A DNA stretch of 64,000 nucleotides from Circinella umbellata (lineage: Eukaryota > Mucoromycota > Mucoromycetes > Mucorales > Lichtheimiaceae), in contig JAIWNF010000011.1 in NCBI GenBank assembly GCA_025093555.1, positions 558,001 through 622,000 of the forward strand. Direction: 5' to 3'. Below are positions 37,400 to 50,549 of this stretch, one piece after another. The notes under the pieces were generated by a model. It saw only the letters and a list, made by a program, of their open reading frames with translations, did not search any database and was not told the DNA's origin. The position numbers were made by a program, and so were the translations under genes. How positions within the stretch are numbered: the stretch's first letter is position 1; each line of letters starts with the position of its first letter.

Positions 37400-37885
37400 T
37401 CAAAGAAAAGATGAGCCCCATCTTTCAGCTGCTGGTCTATATACTGGTGTCATTCCTGAACATACAGTACTTGAGTGCTCATTTGCCGACTTGACAACTG
37501 ATGTTGCGTAGCCACCATTTGAATTAGAGTGTGAAAGAGTCATACTTAATGGTGGTGTTGTTGATCGTGGTGGCAATTGTGGTTGTTGATTGGGCATAAA
37601 ATAGGATTCTTTAAATGTTGGTGTTTCTTCTTGTTGATTATCCAATTGTGTTGACAGATTATGTTGTCGTTTTGTTCCAATGGGTGCAATAACTGGCCGA
37701 TTGTTATTGTTAAAGTATGCAGTAGTGTTTGTTGGAGTATCCTAGCAACAATAAAAATATAATAAGAATTAGTAAGCAGAAGCGAGAATAACAAAAAATT
37801 AAAATAAATTTACCAATTCTACAACATCGTCATTTTTACGCTTTTTATTGTTGGATGAGAAACAATCCATAGTTGATGGTGTCAT
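37400..37885 (-). CDS. Small hypothetical protein with nuclear-type basic motif
   Basis: Two exons, 37885-37814 and 37741-37400, give 137 aa. The first exon reads MTPSTMDCFSSNNKKRKNDD, with a KKRK cluster that fits a nuclear import signal. The second is Asn/Gln/Pro/Ser-rich (PQLPPRSTTPPLSMTLSHSN) and ends in TPVYRPAAERWGSSFL, a compact end that looks conserved rather than random. No family recognised. Its start is 171 bp from the divergent DIM1 gene, suggesting a shared promoter region. The phase-matched intron (72 nt, GTAAAT...TAG) supports it as a gene. Confidence 0.6.
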
Positions 37886-38056
37886 ATTGTGATGAAAAAA
37901 AAAACAGAAAGAGAAGAGCTCGCAACCAGTTTCTTCAAACGGCAAATTTATAATTTGACGCAGAAAACTCCGCTTCTTTTATTTTTTTTTTGCTCGATTG
38001 TTTTTTTCTGCTTGATTCGGACTACTCCATTTTCCATTACATAAAAGAGAAATAAA

Positions 38057-39515
<1,459 letters not shown>

Positions 39516-40659
39516 AAAAAGAACTTTTGCTTTTCGTTACGATGGCTTAGTTAATTGTACCCTATTTGCATTTTTATTCTTATTATATTATACTATATAT
39601 ACATTCTGTTTTAAAAGATTTTTTTTATAAATTACACGTTCTCATATTGCATATCATTCAAGAAGAAAAAGACACATGGTTTTGTATTAAATGGAGATGT
39701 TGGCTTTGAATTTATTTATTTTTTCTTTTATTTTCCAGAAAGGGCTGTATCTGTAACAACGTAATGGCTGACATATATGTGTACAATGAATTGTTCAGAT
39801 GAGTGGTACATGACTGTATTCTAGCATTTTATAATACCATGGTAATCTTTATCATAATAACATAATGAAAAGAACAAGGGGGTCTTCAAGGAAGAATTCA
39901 GAATCGTATTGGGTATCCATGACAACAAAATAGAACTTAATAAAAGTTTATTTGATTCTTTGTTCATCTTGGATAAATATTCCTGTACATGATTGTGTAG
40001 GCGTGATAATCTATTTAACTATGTTACTTCTTGCTCTCTCTTACGCTCGGTAGTATGAATTTCTTTTTTTAGTTATTTTTGCATTGAAAGGCAATAATTT
40101 AAACTAAAGAATGGTGTAATTTTAAGTGATCACAAAAAACAATCACTAAGCGTGATAGCCACATGTTGGAACAATTTTTAGGAATATAAAATTGTTCTAA
40201 TATTTGCATAAACACTAATGCAGAATAATTAGACAAAGACGTAACCTATCATTTTCTATACCAGATTGTCTATAAATGATGATCAACAACAAAAAAGTAA
40301 GGGGGTGAAAGCGTAAAACCATTTATAAGAAAAAGGAGACCGGGGCTCATCTATATCAAACAGGAGTAAAAGAAAAATTAAGAAAAAAAACTGATATACA
40401 ACAGGGAAAAGAATGCTTGTATACTACTATAATAAATTTATGCGCAAGAAAAAAAAAAGAGAGAATTTTAAAATGACTTGTGCGTAAGTAAAAAGCCCTT
40501 CTTTTCACTGGTGCTTTTTTATTATTATTAATTTATACAAGGTTTGGAATACATATATAATAAATGGGATGGGGGAGGAATTTGGGGATGAGTTTTTAGG
40601 GCGGGTAAGTTCGTCAGATGACTTGTGAAACTGTAATATTATTCATTCGTTGTTTCGTA
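39516..40659. other. Convergent 3' spacer
   Basis: About 1.1 kb between the DIM1 stop and the stop of the Ser/Thr-rich gene. A/T-rich, with several AATAAA-like words and no supported open frame. Confidence 0.45.
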
Positions 40660-42134
40660 TTAGGCACCATACCATGTTTCGATGCTTTTTCTACTACTAG
40701 GATGTGATGATAAAAAAGACCCTCCAAAATCCATATGCAAGTGTGATCCAAAAGGCATACAACCTTCAAATGCTGCTTCAGATACTAAATTTGTGAATGT
40801 TTCAGATGTATTTGCATCATTTTCTAGTAAATTGGATGTTATACGGCGAATTTGGTCCCAAATGGCCGATAGTACAGCTGCTGATGTTATTGTGCCGGGG
40901 ATGGCCGGGTGATGACTTGGAATACTAAACAACAAATATGGGTTTTTTTTTGTATGCATAAGTTAGAATATTGGTTGAGCAACAATGAAAAAAAATGTAT
41001 TCCCTTTCGTTCTTCTCTATCTGTGCTATGTTGGTAGTGATAAGATTTCCCCTTGCCACGAGCAAGAACAACTCCCGTTTCCCGTCAACCCTCCCCCCAA
41101 ACACAAAAAAAAAGCCTTGCGCCTCCGACATATATTTTGCAATATCAAACAAGAAACAATATATCATACCTATCAAGATTACGCCGTCGTCTTCTTGTGA
41201 ATTTTACATCATTACTAAGATTTGTATTATGACTCGCTGATGTATCACTTTGGCTTTGAATATCTTGTATAGGGAAACCTGCTACAGTAGGTCTGAAAGA
41301 AGGCAGTGGAAACACTTCACTATTGCTCTTTTGCTCTTGTTCCACTTCTTTTTCTTTATCTGTCGCTGTTATCTTTTCATCGTTATCCTTTGTTGATGAT
41401 GTGGCTTCTGTTGTATTTGTATTGATAGCGAATGACGGTATGGTAATACCACCATGAGGAAGTAATATATTTGGCATACTTTCTGATTCTGGGATAAAGT
41501 CATTAGGTTGTGCATGCCAAGGTATTTGTTGTTCTTGTTGCTGATGCTGCTCAGTGTTAGATTCTCTTCGGCTGTCAGTGTCCAGCATTCGTTGAACAAC
41601 TCGAGCAAATGCAGTTGGTGAGTCAGTGTCATCTTGTGAACGATTAGTACCTTCAGAAAAATAACCAGGCTCTTCGTCTAGCACAAAAGTACCCGTCCCG
41701 TCATGAGCAGGAAGTGTTGTAAATTCATTAATGTTACGAATGGATGAGGTGAGGGTGTCAATGTCAGAAAATGATTCTGTGTCAGAACTTTGACGTATTG
41801 AGGAAGAGGTATCAGAGGGTTCAAGAGTAGATGAAGCTGAATCACGACGTAGTTCAACTGGAGTTATATTTGCTGCTGTTGTGTTTGTTGAAGAAGAGGT
41901 TCTTCGAGAGGCGGAGCTGAGGACATGCCAATCATTATCTGAGTCAGACGAAGTTGCAGGTGGTTGTACTGTTGTTGCTATTGTTGTTCTTGTAATAGCT
42001 CTTGGAGAAAGGATAAGACTTGTAGGAGGAGGAGAAAAGTCTTGGCTATTTTCATTGTCACTGATAAAATCATCAGTACTGACAGAAATTTGACGCCTAT
42101 GTTGAGGTCGTCTATGTTGTTGAGCAAACGCCAT
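40660..42134 (-). CDS. Ser/Thr/Gln-rich hypothetical protein
   Basis: Exon 1 42134-41170 and exon 2 40924-40660, joined in phase across a 245-nt intron, give 409 aa. The N-terminal 320 residues are disordered, rich in Ser/Thr/Asp/Gln, with many SD/TD/SS clusters that look like kinase targets. A TRRRRRNLD basic cluster lies near 315-323. The last 85 residues are different in character (TITSAAVLSAIWDQIRRIT, MPFGSHLHMDFGG) and read like a conserved folded end. No membrane segment or known domain recognised. It could be a regulatory scaffold, but nothing proves this. Alternative read-through of the intron would add about seven residues and a stop. Confidence 0.65.
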
Positions 42135-42971
42135 AATTAAATAAAAGAGTCAAATAAAAGAATTAAATGAAAGAGAGAAAGGTAAATCTAACCCCCCAAA
42201 AAATAACTCAGCTTTTTACTTTTAGATAACAGCACGCATGAATTTATTTTAGTTGTTAAAAGTGACATTATGGTTTGTGACTATTGTTTATGTTCATATA
42301 TTATTATTAGTTGATTTTAGTTCCTTAAAATTCTCAACACATTTCCCGATTTCTTTTTAAATACATTATCATGCTTTAAAAATAAATATAAATATACACA
42401 CGTAGTATATCTGAAAAGATTACAAGAATAGTATTGACTTAATTCTTTGTCATTATATATAACGACTATCTATATTAAATTTTATTAAATAGTTACGTAT
42501 TGTAGTTGCTGTGGGGTGATAAAAACGTTTTTTGACATCATGTCATGTCTGACTATCCATATTATAGATTTTACTCAATTGGCCAATATAGCATGATATA
42601 ATGGACTCACTCTTTCGGAATATTAAAAAGAGATATAATATATATAAATACAATATGCTGCAATTTGATTAAAGTGTGTATCACTTGCCCCATGACTACA
42701 GGACTAAATACTCTGTCATATTTACCCCATATGTTTATAAGTATATAACTATAAATATACAAAATCATAAATTTACGGCCCGGGGTACTGTAACTCTTTT
42801 TTGGTGTCATTATTATTGCTGTTATGGAAGACCTATTGTGTACGTAAGAACAAAATTTTTTTTATAAAGCTTATACGTGGATAAATTAACTACCATTCTT
42901 CTTTTTGGGATACATAGCTAGTAACAAAGTCAAGTTGTTAACAGAACGATAGCATAATTGGAAATATACAA
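42135..42971. other. Spacer upstream of the Ser/Thr-rich gene
   Basis: About 840 bp of A/T-rich DNA without a supported gene; it should contain the promoter of the Ser/Thr-rich gene and the 3' end of the small minus-strand gene beyond it. Confidence 0.4.
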
Positions 42972-43389
42972 TTATCTAGTACTAAATGGTCGAGCAATTG
43001 TCCGACTAGTTACAGTTCGTAGATTTTCTACAAGAGAAAGCACGTTGAATAAGGTAAAGATACAAATAATGAACAGATTTTTTGCTTCTAAATTATTTTT
43101 CAAATTAAAATGCCCTTGTGGCACCCATAGTTTATAGAGAGTGGGAATATATGCATACCATTCATTGGCAAATGTTTGTTTGTGCATATTTTTAATAACA
43201 AATGCGTATCGTGCTGCATACCGAACAGGCGGTTCTACTTTTTCCAACTAACAATTTCTTCTTTTACTTTTTTATCCCACTTCTTCTCTCTCTCAATCCA
43301 TATCATTATGAGCTTACATATCTGGTAATGGTGAGGATTATTTTGATGAATTTCAAGTGATTGGATTCTTTAAAATGTGAACGTTTCAT
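42972..43389 (-). CDS. Small hypothetical protein with one membrane segment
   Basis: Exons 43389-43318 and 43247-42972 join in phase through a 70-nt intron (GTAAGC...TTGTTAG) to 115 aa. Exon 2 has no ATG of its own near its start and is preceded by an in-frame stop, so the splice is needed. The protein starts MKRSHFKESNHLKFIKIIL, continues RYLEKVEPPVRYAARYAFVI and holds a hydrophobic segment (NLFIICIFTLFNVLSLV) near residue 85-100, ending in an Arg-rich RTIARPFSTR. No family recognised. An internal TTCTCTTGTAG acceptor might mean one more intron, but no good donor matches. Moderate to low confidence. Confidence 0.4.
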
Positions 43390-45404
43390 TTTATTGATCA
43401 AGATTAAATAGCAAAATAATCATTTATGATTTATTGAGCAAAAAAAGTACCGGTACGTGGGGCAATGTACTGTAAATAAAATAGTTAAAATGAAAAACGA
43501 AATAAGGCTCTTTTTTAAAACCATTATCGACCTCTATGTTATGATAGGAACGGAAAAGGGTACTAGTCAGTATCATCAATTCTCATTCACATTTAAATTA
43601 GCCAGAGATACAGTCTAATGTTGTTGAGTAGATGTTAATGTGAAGAACAGTATAAAGAAGAGCAATATTATATTAAATGGTAGTCATATATAGTGATAAA
43701 ACCAATAGGCTTAAATTTAGCTAATTATGGTAAAATTTTAGATAAGACGACAAAGATATATTTATCAGTGGATGTAGCTTGTTTTTCGATCATAATAATA
43801 ATAGTATGTACTCATTATACTGCTACGTATTACAAAAATAATTCTAAAACCAGATATATCAGCATATAAATCGCATTGAAAGACCTGTTAACCACACCAA
43901 AAAACAGTACTTGGCAGAATAAAACAGTATATGTAAGGGAAAGCGGCTTCTAGAAAGAAAAGACGGTTAATATATAAAGTCATTTTTTAGACAATATACT
44001 TCTTCCACGACTCAAATAGTGAATAAAAAGTATATCAATAACCTTCATAAACTTGTATTATTGATGGGCAAATGGGTGCACGATAGATATGAAGTGAACT
44101 AGTAGTAGTATGACAAAGCAAAAAAATAAAACCAGGAACGTCAATGTCTATCAATGAAAAAAAAAGTACAAAATAAATATATATTAAATAGTATGATTTT
44201 GCTAGAGGCTATGAGCAGTATGAAATTATCCAATTAATGACGAGAGTTTTCAAGGGTGACGCCATGCTTGTTGCTACCCAAAATGACACTTTTAAAAAAA
44301 AAATTCCTCGGCATATAATTTACTGAATTTTAAAAGTTTCGTCGACTCAATAATTATTTTCCCCTGCCGATAAAAGAGTTGATAATTTATAATGAAATAT
44401 GGCTATATCTTGCCATGCTCGTATACTGATTAGATAACTATGTTAATATGGTAGTTAACAGGTATATTGGATATTAGAGATTTTGTTCAAATTATATTGC
44501 ATAATGTACAATGGTGCATCATTAAGTATGCAAATTCATGAAAATATTATTTTAAAATTTACAGTAATTATAATAAATAATACGTACGTACAAATAGTCT
44601 ATAGTTTTTTTGCTTATACAGTCACGAGAACTTCCTGATATATTGTCATTGATGATAATTCTTAATGAGCGTATCGTCTGTGAGTATGACATTAAAAGGT
44701 CAAGATAATACTAATTATAGGAAATGTCTTATTTATAGGTTTTCTTGGGAATCTTTGGACCAATAAACACGGTGTCAAAATGTATACGTACATTACTTCT
44801 TTTTGTATCGTAGTAATAGTTTTTAAGAAGAATTATAGGTGAGTTTTCCATCATCAATAGTTACTGAATGACCATACGTATATTGTACATGTTACTTTAC
44901 ATTGAATAAATAAAGATTTAATTCAAAGATATTGCGGAAATTTGATTAAAAAATCACATTTAGCCAGTCAATTTTACAAACCGAATGCAACAGCATTCAG
45001 TTCTTTATATCCGAACATTTAGGATAATTAAAAACAAAAAAGGAAGTTGGTGAATGACTATAGAAGCTTGTGCGAATAGTATACTATAATAATAGAAACT
45101 GAGTAGGAAAAAGCAAGTATGAATTGTTAGAATGATAACACCCATCATCAATCAATAAGCGAATATAATAAATAGGTTAAGAAAAAAGTATAATAAGAAA
45201 GGGTAAGCCAAAAAATCTTTTACTGTGACGTTTCAATATTTAAAAGTTTATTACCCTTAATCGACAAAAAAAATCGTATGAGCAGTAAGATGGAAGCAAT
45301 TTATCCTAAATTAATATATTAGTAAAAAAAAATATTATAATTTACTCATAAAAAAAAATCATAGAACTGTTACTTAATAAAGTTCAAGATTTTAAATCAA
45401 CAAT
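43390..45404. other. A/T-rich spacer, no gene seen
   Basis: About 2 kb without a supported open frame or repeat. TACGTA words and homopolymers are frequent. Nothing further could be recognised. Confidence 0.45.
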
Positions 45405-45699
45405 CTACAACTGATAATCTAAAAAAAAAAAATCAAAAAATAAGTCCCCGCTAGTCTGTCGGAAACAGGAGGATGGAAGGGTGGGTAGTCTTCTGTCAGC
45501 AGGGTTAAAGATGTATTTAGTGCGGAGGTGAGGGTGTAAATTTTTTAGTGATAAACCTTCTTTAACAATATACTCGGGTCTATGATTGGTTTCTCTGTGA
45601 CTCTCTCCATCTTTTAATGGTACCTGATCTGAGGCACAAAAAAAAAAGTTCATAAGTAGACCGAAACTTCTTACAGACATTTTGTTCTACGGAATTCAT
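45405..45699 (-). CDS. Small hypothetical protein, two exons, divergent from FAD oxidase
   Basis: Exons 45699-45675 and 45628-45405 join in phase across a 46-nt intron (GTAAGA...CTCAG) to 82 aa, starting MNSVEQNVYQVPLKDGESH and continuing with RPEYIVKEGLSLKNLHPHL and YIFNPADRRLPTLPSS. The last dozen residues are Phe/Asp-rich and encoded by a T-run, so the real end could differ. No family recognised. The start codon is only 75 bp from the start of the divergent FAD oxidase, which forces a very compact shared promoter with CT-rich tracts on the plus strand. Confidence 0.45.
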
Positions 45700-45774
45700 T
45701 TCTCTTTCTCTTTTTTTCCCCACTTCCCTTTTGGAACTTCTAATCCTTTTCCTACCATATAATTCACGTATAAC

Positions 45775-47713
45775 ATGTCTCAAACCGGATATCAACCACC
45801 AGCTCCTGGTTCTAAAATCATTATTATCGGCGCAGGTTCATTTGGTCTTTCTACTGCCTATGCTTTATCTTTAAAGAACAAATATGACATATGGGTTTTT
45901 GAACGACAAACTATTCCTTCTCCCGATGCTGCATCTTCTGGTAACTATCTATTCTATATATAATACTTTGGAAGCGTCTTTGAATTCGCATCTAATTGAC
46001 GACACAAATTTATATTATGTTTTCTTTCTTAACCCTATGATTTCCTTTGAATTAGATATTAACAAAATTATGCGTATGGATTATGGGGATGAAACCATGT
46101 ATATGCACATGTATATGGAATCACTTCATATATGGAAACAATGGAACAAGGAACGTGCTCTAAAGGGATTGAGTCCGGTTTTTCATAATGTTGGTAACTT
46201 GATGTTTTCGCAAAATGGAAAGTTTTCTAATTATGAAGAACAAAGTTTGAAGGCTATCCGTGAAGCTGGTTATGGATATTGTATTGAAGAATACCGTACT
46301 CCTGAAAGCATTGCCGAACGATACCCTCAATTCAAGGAGGCTACCAAAAATGGATTCGATATTGCTTATCTTAACAAGTCAGGAGGTAAAAGTTTTTTTT
46401 TATGTATATACTTTTACTGAAATAATCGAATGTTTATATTCTCTTAATGAATTATGAGAGACAAGAAAAGAAAAAAGATAAAGAGAATTAGATATAGATT
46501 TTTAGTTCGGTTGACTAAATGAAAAAGAAAAAAAAAACATGTTAATCAATAATAGGATGGTGTGATTCCAGTGAAGCTTGTAAGCATATTCATAGCAAAT
46601 GTGTGGAAAATGGTGTTCATTTCGTTGTTGGTCCGGAACAAGGAAGTTTTGTAAAGTTTTTGTACGACGAGAAAATCTCAACAAAAATTACAGGTATTGA
46701 AACACAGGATGGTAAAACACATGGTGCAGATTTAGTTATCTTGGCGACAGGTTCCTGGACACCCTCTCTTTTGAAGCTCGGTGATCGATTGATTGCTACT
46801 GGTCAAACTGTAATCCAATTCATGATTCCCGAGAATTTGAGAAAGATGTTTGAGGGTCAGCCGACATGGTGTGCTGATTTGTCTGTTACGGGTTATTACG
46901 GATTTGCTGTGAATTCTGAAGGCAAAATGAAGATTGGTTATCATTCCAGTGGTTATGTAAATTTATGTGGGGAGGATCAAGTTTCAGTGCCACGTACTCA
47001 AGTAACAAATCCCACTGATAGTATTCCCATCAAGGCACTTGGTGAATTCCGACAATTCTTATCTAAATTCCTTCCTATTACAACACCAATGGATATTACT
47101 TATGCCCGTGTTTGCTGGTAAATTAAACTTTTAAAGAAAATGAGGGGAAAAATTACAGCTTTTTCCAGCGTGGAAAAAAATAACGAAATTTAGATTATCA
47201 AATCTCTAATTGGAAATTCTAAACTGATGCTCATATCGTGGGTAATTATCTGTAATTTTGTATTATTAGGTACTGTGACTCTGTTGACGGACATTATTTA
47301 ATAGCTCCCCATCCCGACTTTGATAATTTAATTATTGCATCGGGTGATTCAGGTCATGGCATGAAGTAAGTAGTTATTTAGGTTAAGAACTTTTTGTTTT
47401 TCTGAAAAACAAGTAGTGGCTCCTTATTTTGCGTTTTTTATTTGTGTGAATTTTGAAATTCTTATCAGAATCTCTCCTTTTTTTTTATAGATTCATTCCC
47501 ACTTTGGGTTTTAAAATTTGTCATGTCATTGAAGGTGTGGATTCCGAGTATAGCCGAGCATGGGCATGGCGCGATATGGCAAAGGATACCGCTACTTATG
47601 ATGGATTGCGTGCCGATAGTGGACCCAAGATTCAATTGGATTTAAATAAACAAGATCAATATACACGTATGGCTACAAAGGATGATTGCAAGTGTGCAAG
47701 ACCCAGCCTTTAA
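45775..47713 (+). CDS. FAD-dependent amine oxidase, fructosyl-amino-acid oxidase-like
   Basis: Likely oxidises a secondary amine such as a fructosyl amino acid or a sarcosine-type substrate with O2, giving H2O2. Exons 45775-45940, 46056-46385, 46556-47117, 47270-47365 and 47491-47713 give 458 aa, normal for the MSOX/FAOX group. Seen: the dinucleotide fold IIIIGAGSFGLSTAYALSL near residue 15, DINKIMRMDYGDE (family signature after the first intron), VILATGSWTPSLLKLG, RVCWYCDSVDGHYLIAPHPD, where family members attach FAD through a cysteine, and IIASGDSGHGMKFIPTLG close to the C-terminus. The tail CARPSL resembles but does not match a standard PTS1 signal. Substrate is not settled; saccharopine or sarcosine oxidase are alternatives. 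Convergent neighbour: a dienelactone-hydrolase-type gene. Confidence 0.85.
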
Positions 47714-47893
47714 ATAAACATTACCCATTATCTTCATCTATGTTATTATTACTATTTATTGTCATCTTTTAAAGATAACCCATCAACAAAGTAGAATCCC
47801 CACCTCCAACTTTTCTTTATTCCACTGCTTTTTTGGCAACACATTCCTTTTCTTGTTATATATTTTTTTTGTAATTGTAAAAAAACAACACAT

Positions 47894-49282
47894 TTATTGA
47901 GTAAGAACACTACGGAAGAAATTGGCAGTCAATTGAATAGCTTCAGTGGCTCTCTTCTTGTTAAGTTCATCACTCCAATCACCACGTGCAGCAGCGAAGC
48001 CGTGATGCATGTCTAAACGAACAAACAAATTAATAAAGGTTAACAAACAATCTGCATAAAAACCTAACTATAATACACTGTCTATATAATAAAAAAAATC
48101 CACATACCATCGAAACGTTGATGATGACATTTGTCACCGAAAGGTTTCTTAGCAAGGACTTCCATATATTCAGTCTATGTATACATTGATTATAAAAAGT
48201 TAAATACTGTTTGTTTGTTAATACCCTAAGATAAACAATTTACCATATCAGGTTCATTTTGACTGGGCAAAGCAAGGATAGGAGCACCAGCATTCTCAGC
48301 ATCTTTGACGTCAACAAATGAAGGATGAATAAGAGATGCACCACCAAAGAAAGAATCAAGAGCGGTCAACTGGACAGAAATTTCTAATATAGCCAAGAAC
48401 ACATGTTCGTTGAGCATTAGACATATTCAAATATAATATAATATATATACATTTATTAACATACTTGCACCCCAGCAAAAACCGACTAAACCACCTTGGA
48501 CGACACCTTGTTCCTGAAGCCATTGACGTACAACTTCAACTTGAGGTTGAATCTATTAATTTTTTTTAAAGTCAATACAGCATAATATAACTTTTTTTTT
48601 TGCTTGTTGGCACGTTGCACACAATGTTACAAAGCTTATTGAAAATACTCATTTTTTTTTATTATTAAGCATTGTTGTATCTATTTTTTGTTATTTTCAA
48701 TTCCCCAAAAACTTACTACTTTCAAAGAACCAACTTTTTGAATCCATGCCATCAAACGGTCCATATCTCCCATCCATTCGGGTTTGTAAGGTTCACCACG
48801 GAAAAAGTCAGGCATGACGACTTTGTAACCACAGTTATTTGCGAGAACATCACAGAATTGTTTGGTATTATTGCTATTATTATATATTAGTGTTATTAAA
48901 TTGTGTTGATTTTCTTTCCCGAAACTGCCTTTTTATTTATATTCATGCATAAAAAAGATAAGTATGATAGATAAGGGGAAAAATAAAAAATAAAACTTAC
49001 TGGAAACCAAAAATATCATAAAGGACCACGATAGCTTTTTTTGCGTCCTGTTTTTTTTTATTTTATTAAATACGCAAAAACCATCCCCATGAATCATTTA
49101 ATAACTAGTTCCTTTATGTCCAGAAACAAAATAGAAAAAAGAAAGCAAAGGAATAATTAATTTACCTTGGGACCAACAATATAGGTAGGTAATTCATGGA
49201 TACCGACATTTTCAACGGTGCCGACAGGTTGATAAGTGCTATCAACAGGAGCAATAGTACAGCAGGATTTAAGGGATGACAT
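47894..49282 (-). CDS. Dienelactone hydrolase family protein
   Basis: Alpha/beta-hydrolase of the DLH (AIM2-like) family; the natural substrate in fungi is not known. Exons 49282-49166, 49047-49001, 48873-48717, 48552-48465, 48383-48244, 48174-48108 and 48012-47894 give 244 aa, typical of the family. Seen: VVLYDIFGFH near residue 45-55 (family YDIFG), the nucleophile motif GFCWGA (Cys in place of Ser, as in DLH), PSQNEPDM at the expected acid position, and HHGFAAARGDW with the catalytic His. The donor of exon 3 (48716) was chosen as GTAAGT; using GTAGTA three bases earlier would drop one Val and keep frame. Stops 180 bp from the stop of the FAD oxidase. Confidence 0.9.
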
Positions 49283-50549
49283 TATTATAAATATTTTATG
49301 TGTAATATACAAAGTAAAAAAAAAAAGAGAAGAAAAAAAACCTAACCCTAGTGATAAAAAAAAAAACTATAAAACCAAAGGGAAACGGATCTTTAAATTT
49401 TAGTATTATTAATACAGTCCCTTTATTTTTGTATTAGCTTAATTCATTCTTATGCGAACTATCTCTTTTTTTTTATTAATAGCCCTTTTCTTCTTATTTT
49501 AATCTTTTATATATTGAATAAATCTTTTATATATAGAAAATGATAACATAATATTCATTTATTTTCAAAGTATAAACAGTAAATAATTCTAGTAACTTTT
49601 TTTTTTATTCTGTGAAATTCTGTAACGAAAAAAAACTTTTTCCGGTACTTCATATTCTGCAGAAAGCTCCGATGGTAAACTACGGGAAATAAAAGTTCCA
49701 TCCATATACCAACTATCTTTATGTGTAATGAGAAGAAAGTAACTTGTTTGAGCAATCTCATTTACTCCAGAAAATACAGGTGAAGGAAATTGAGTAAGAT
49801 CGCATAGCGATGCCCTGCGCCCCGTCAACTTCGGGAGTATCGCGACTACTTTAAATCAATATGTAGCGATGATAGTAACCTTCTAAATATCAAGGACCAA
49901 GTGCCCGATTCCTGATATCCTTTGTCTACATCATTTAATCAGCCAAGCACCATATCTCATAGAAGAGAAAAAGTTTAAATACCTCGTTGTAAAAATAGCA
50001 TTATAAAAAGATGGCTCTAATTCCAATTATTCTAAAGAAATATAACAAAGTCTCAAAGGGAATTTAACTTGTCAGTTTTTTTATTTCCTACTCTTCTTCT
50101 TGTCAACATAATTAATTATCACAATTACATTCACTTAATCTAAATCAAACAAAATAAGTGGTGTAATTTAAGAAATAGTATTCAAATTTTTGGTTTTTAT
50201 TAACTTACCTACATTATTCTTTTAGATATAAAATATTATAGAACCATTTTGATATGTCAATTATTATGCAAGTGAATAGTTTCCAAATTATATCTTATAT
50301 TAATGAGAGTTAGAAAGGTGCTTTTTATGTATGTGTAGAAAAATATAGTTAAAAAATGTGATAAATAGAATCCGTAAACACATTTACACACTTTCTTGTT
50401 CTATAATTTGTGATCTATCAATCTGGCATTGTTCAAAAAGAAAAGGGATTCCATGACAACCGTTTAAACTCCGGTTTCGAATTTCAAGATTTTTTTTTTT
50501 ACATTTTTGACTTGTTACTTGATTTCTTCTTTGTGTATATAAAAAAAAA
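49283..50549. other. Spacer with a broken ORF
   Basis: About 1.27 kb upstream of both the hydrolase gene (minus) and CTU2 (plus). It contains the frame-broken coding-like stretch at 49589-49926 listed separately; the rest is A/T-rich and should include the promoters of both flanking genes. Confidence 0.45.
49589..49926 (-). pseudogene. Broken coding remnant, unknown family
   Basis: On the minus strand, 49926-49847 reads DKGYQESGTWSLIFRR and a further ten residues before a stop. From about 49852 a second frame reads VVAILPKLTGRRASL, then TQFPSPVFSGVNEIAQ, SYFLLITHKDSWYMDGTFIS and EYEVPEKVFFRYRIS before its stop. The two frames abut with a one-base shift, and both look like protein rather than noise, with local GC content higher than the spacer around them. 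No start exon or phased intron was found. It could be a decayed gene or the last exon of an unrecognised one. No family name can be given. Confidence 0.3.

Noticed and set aside
49340..49352. CCTAACCCTA resembling a telomere-type repeat
   Set aside because: Single partial copy within A-rich promoter DNA; no tandem array.
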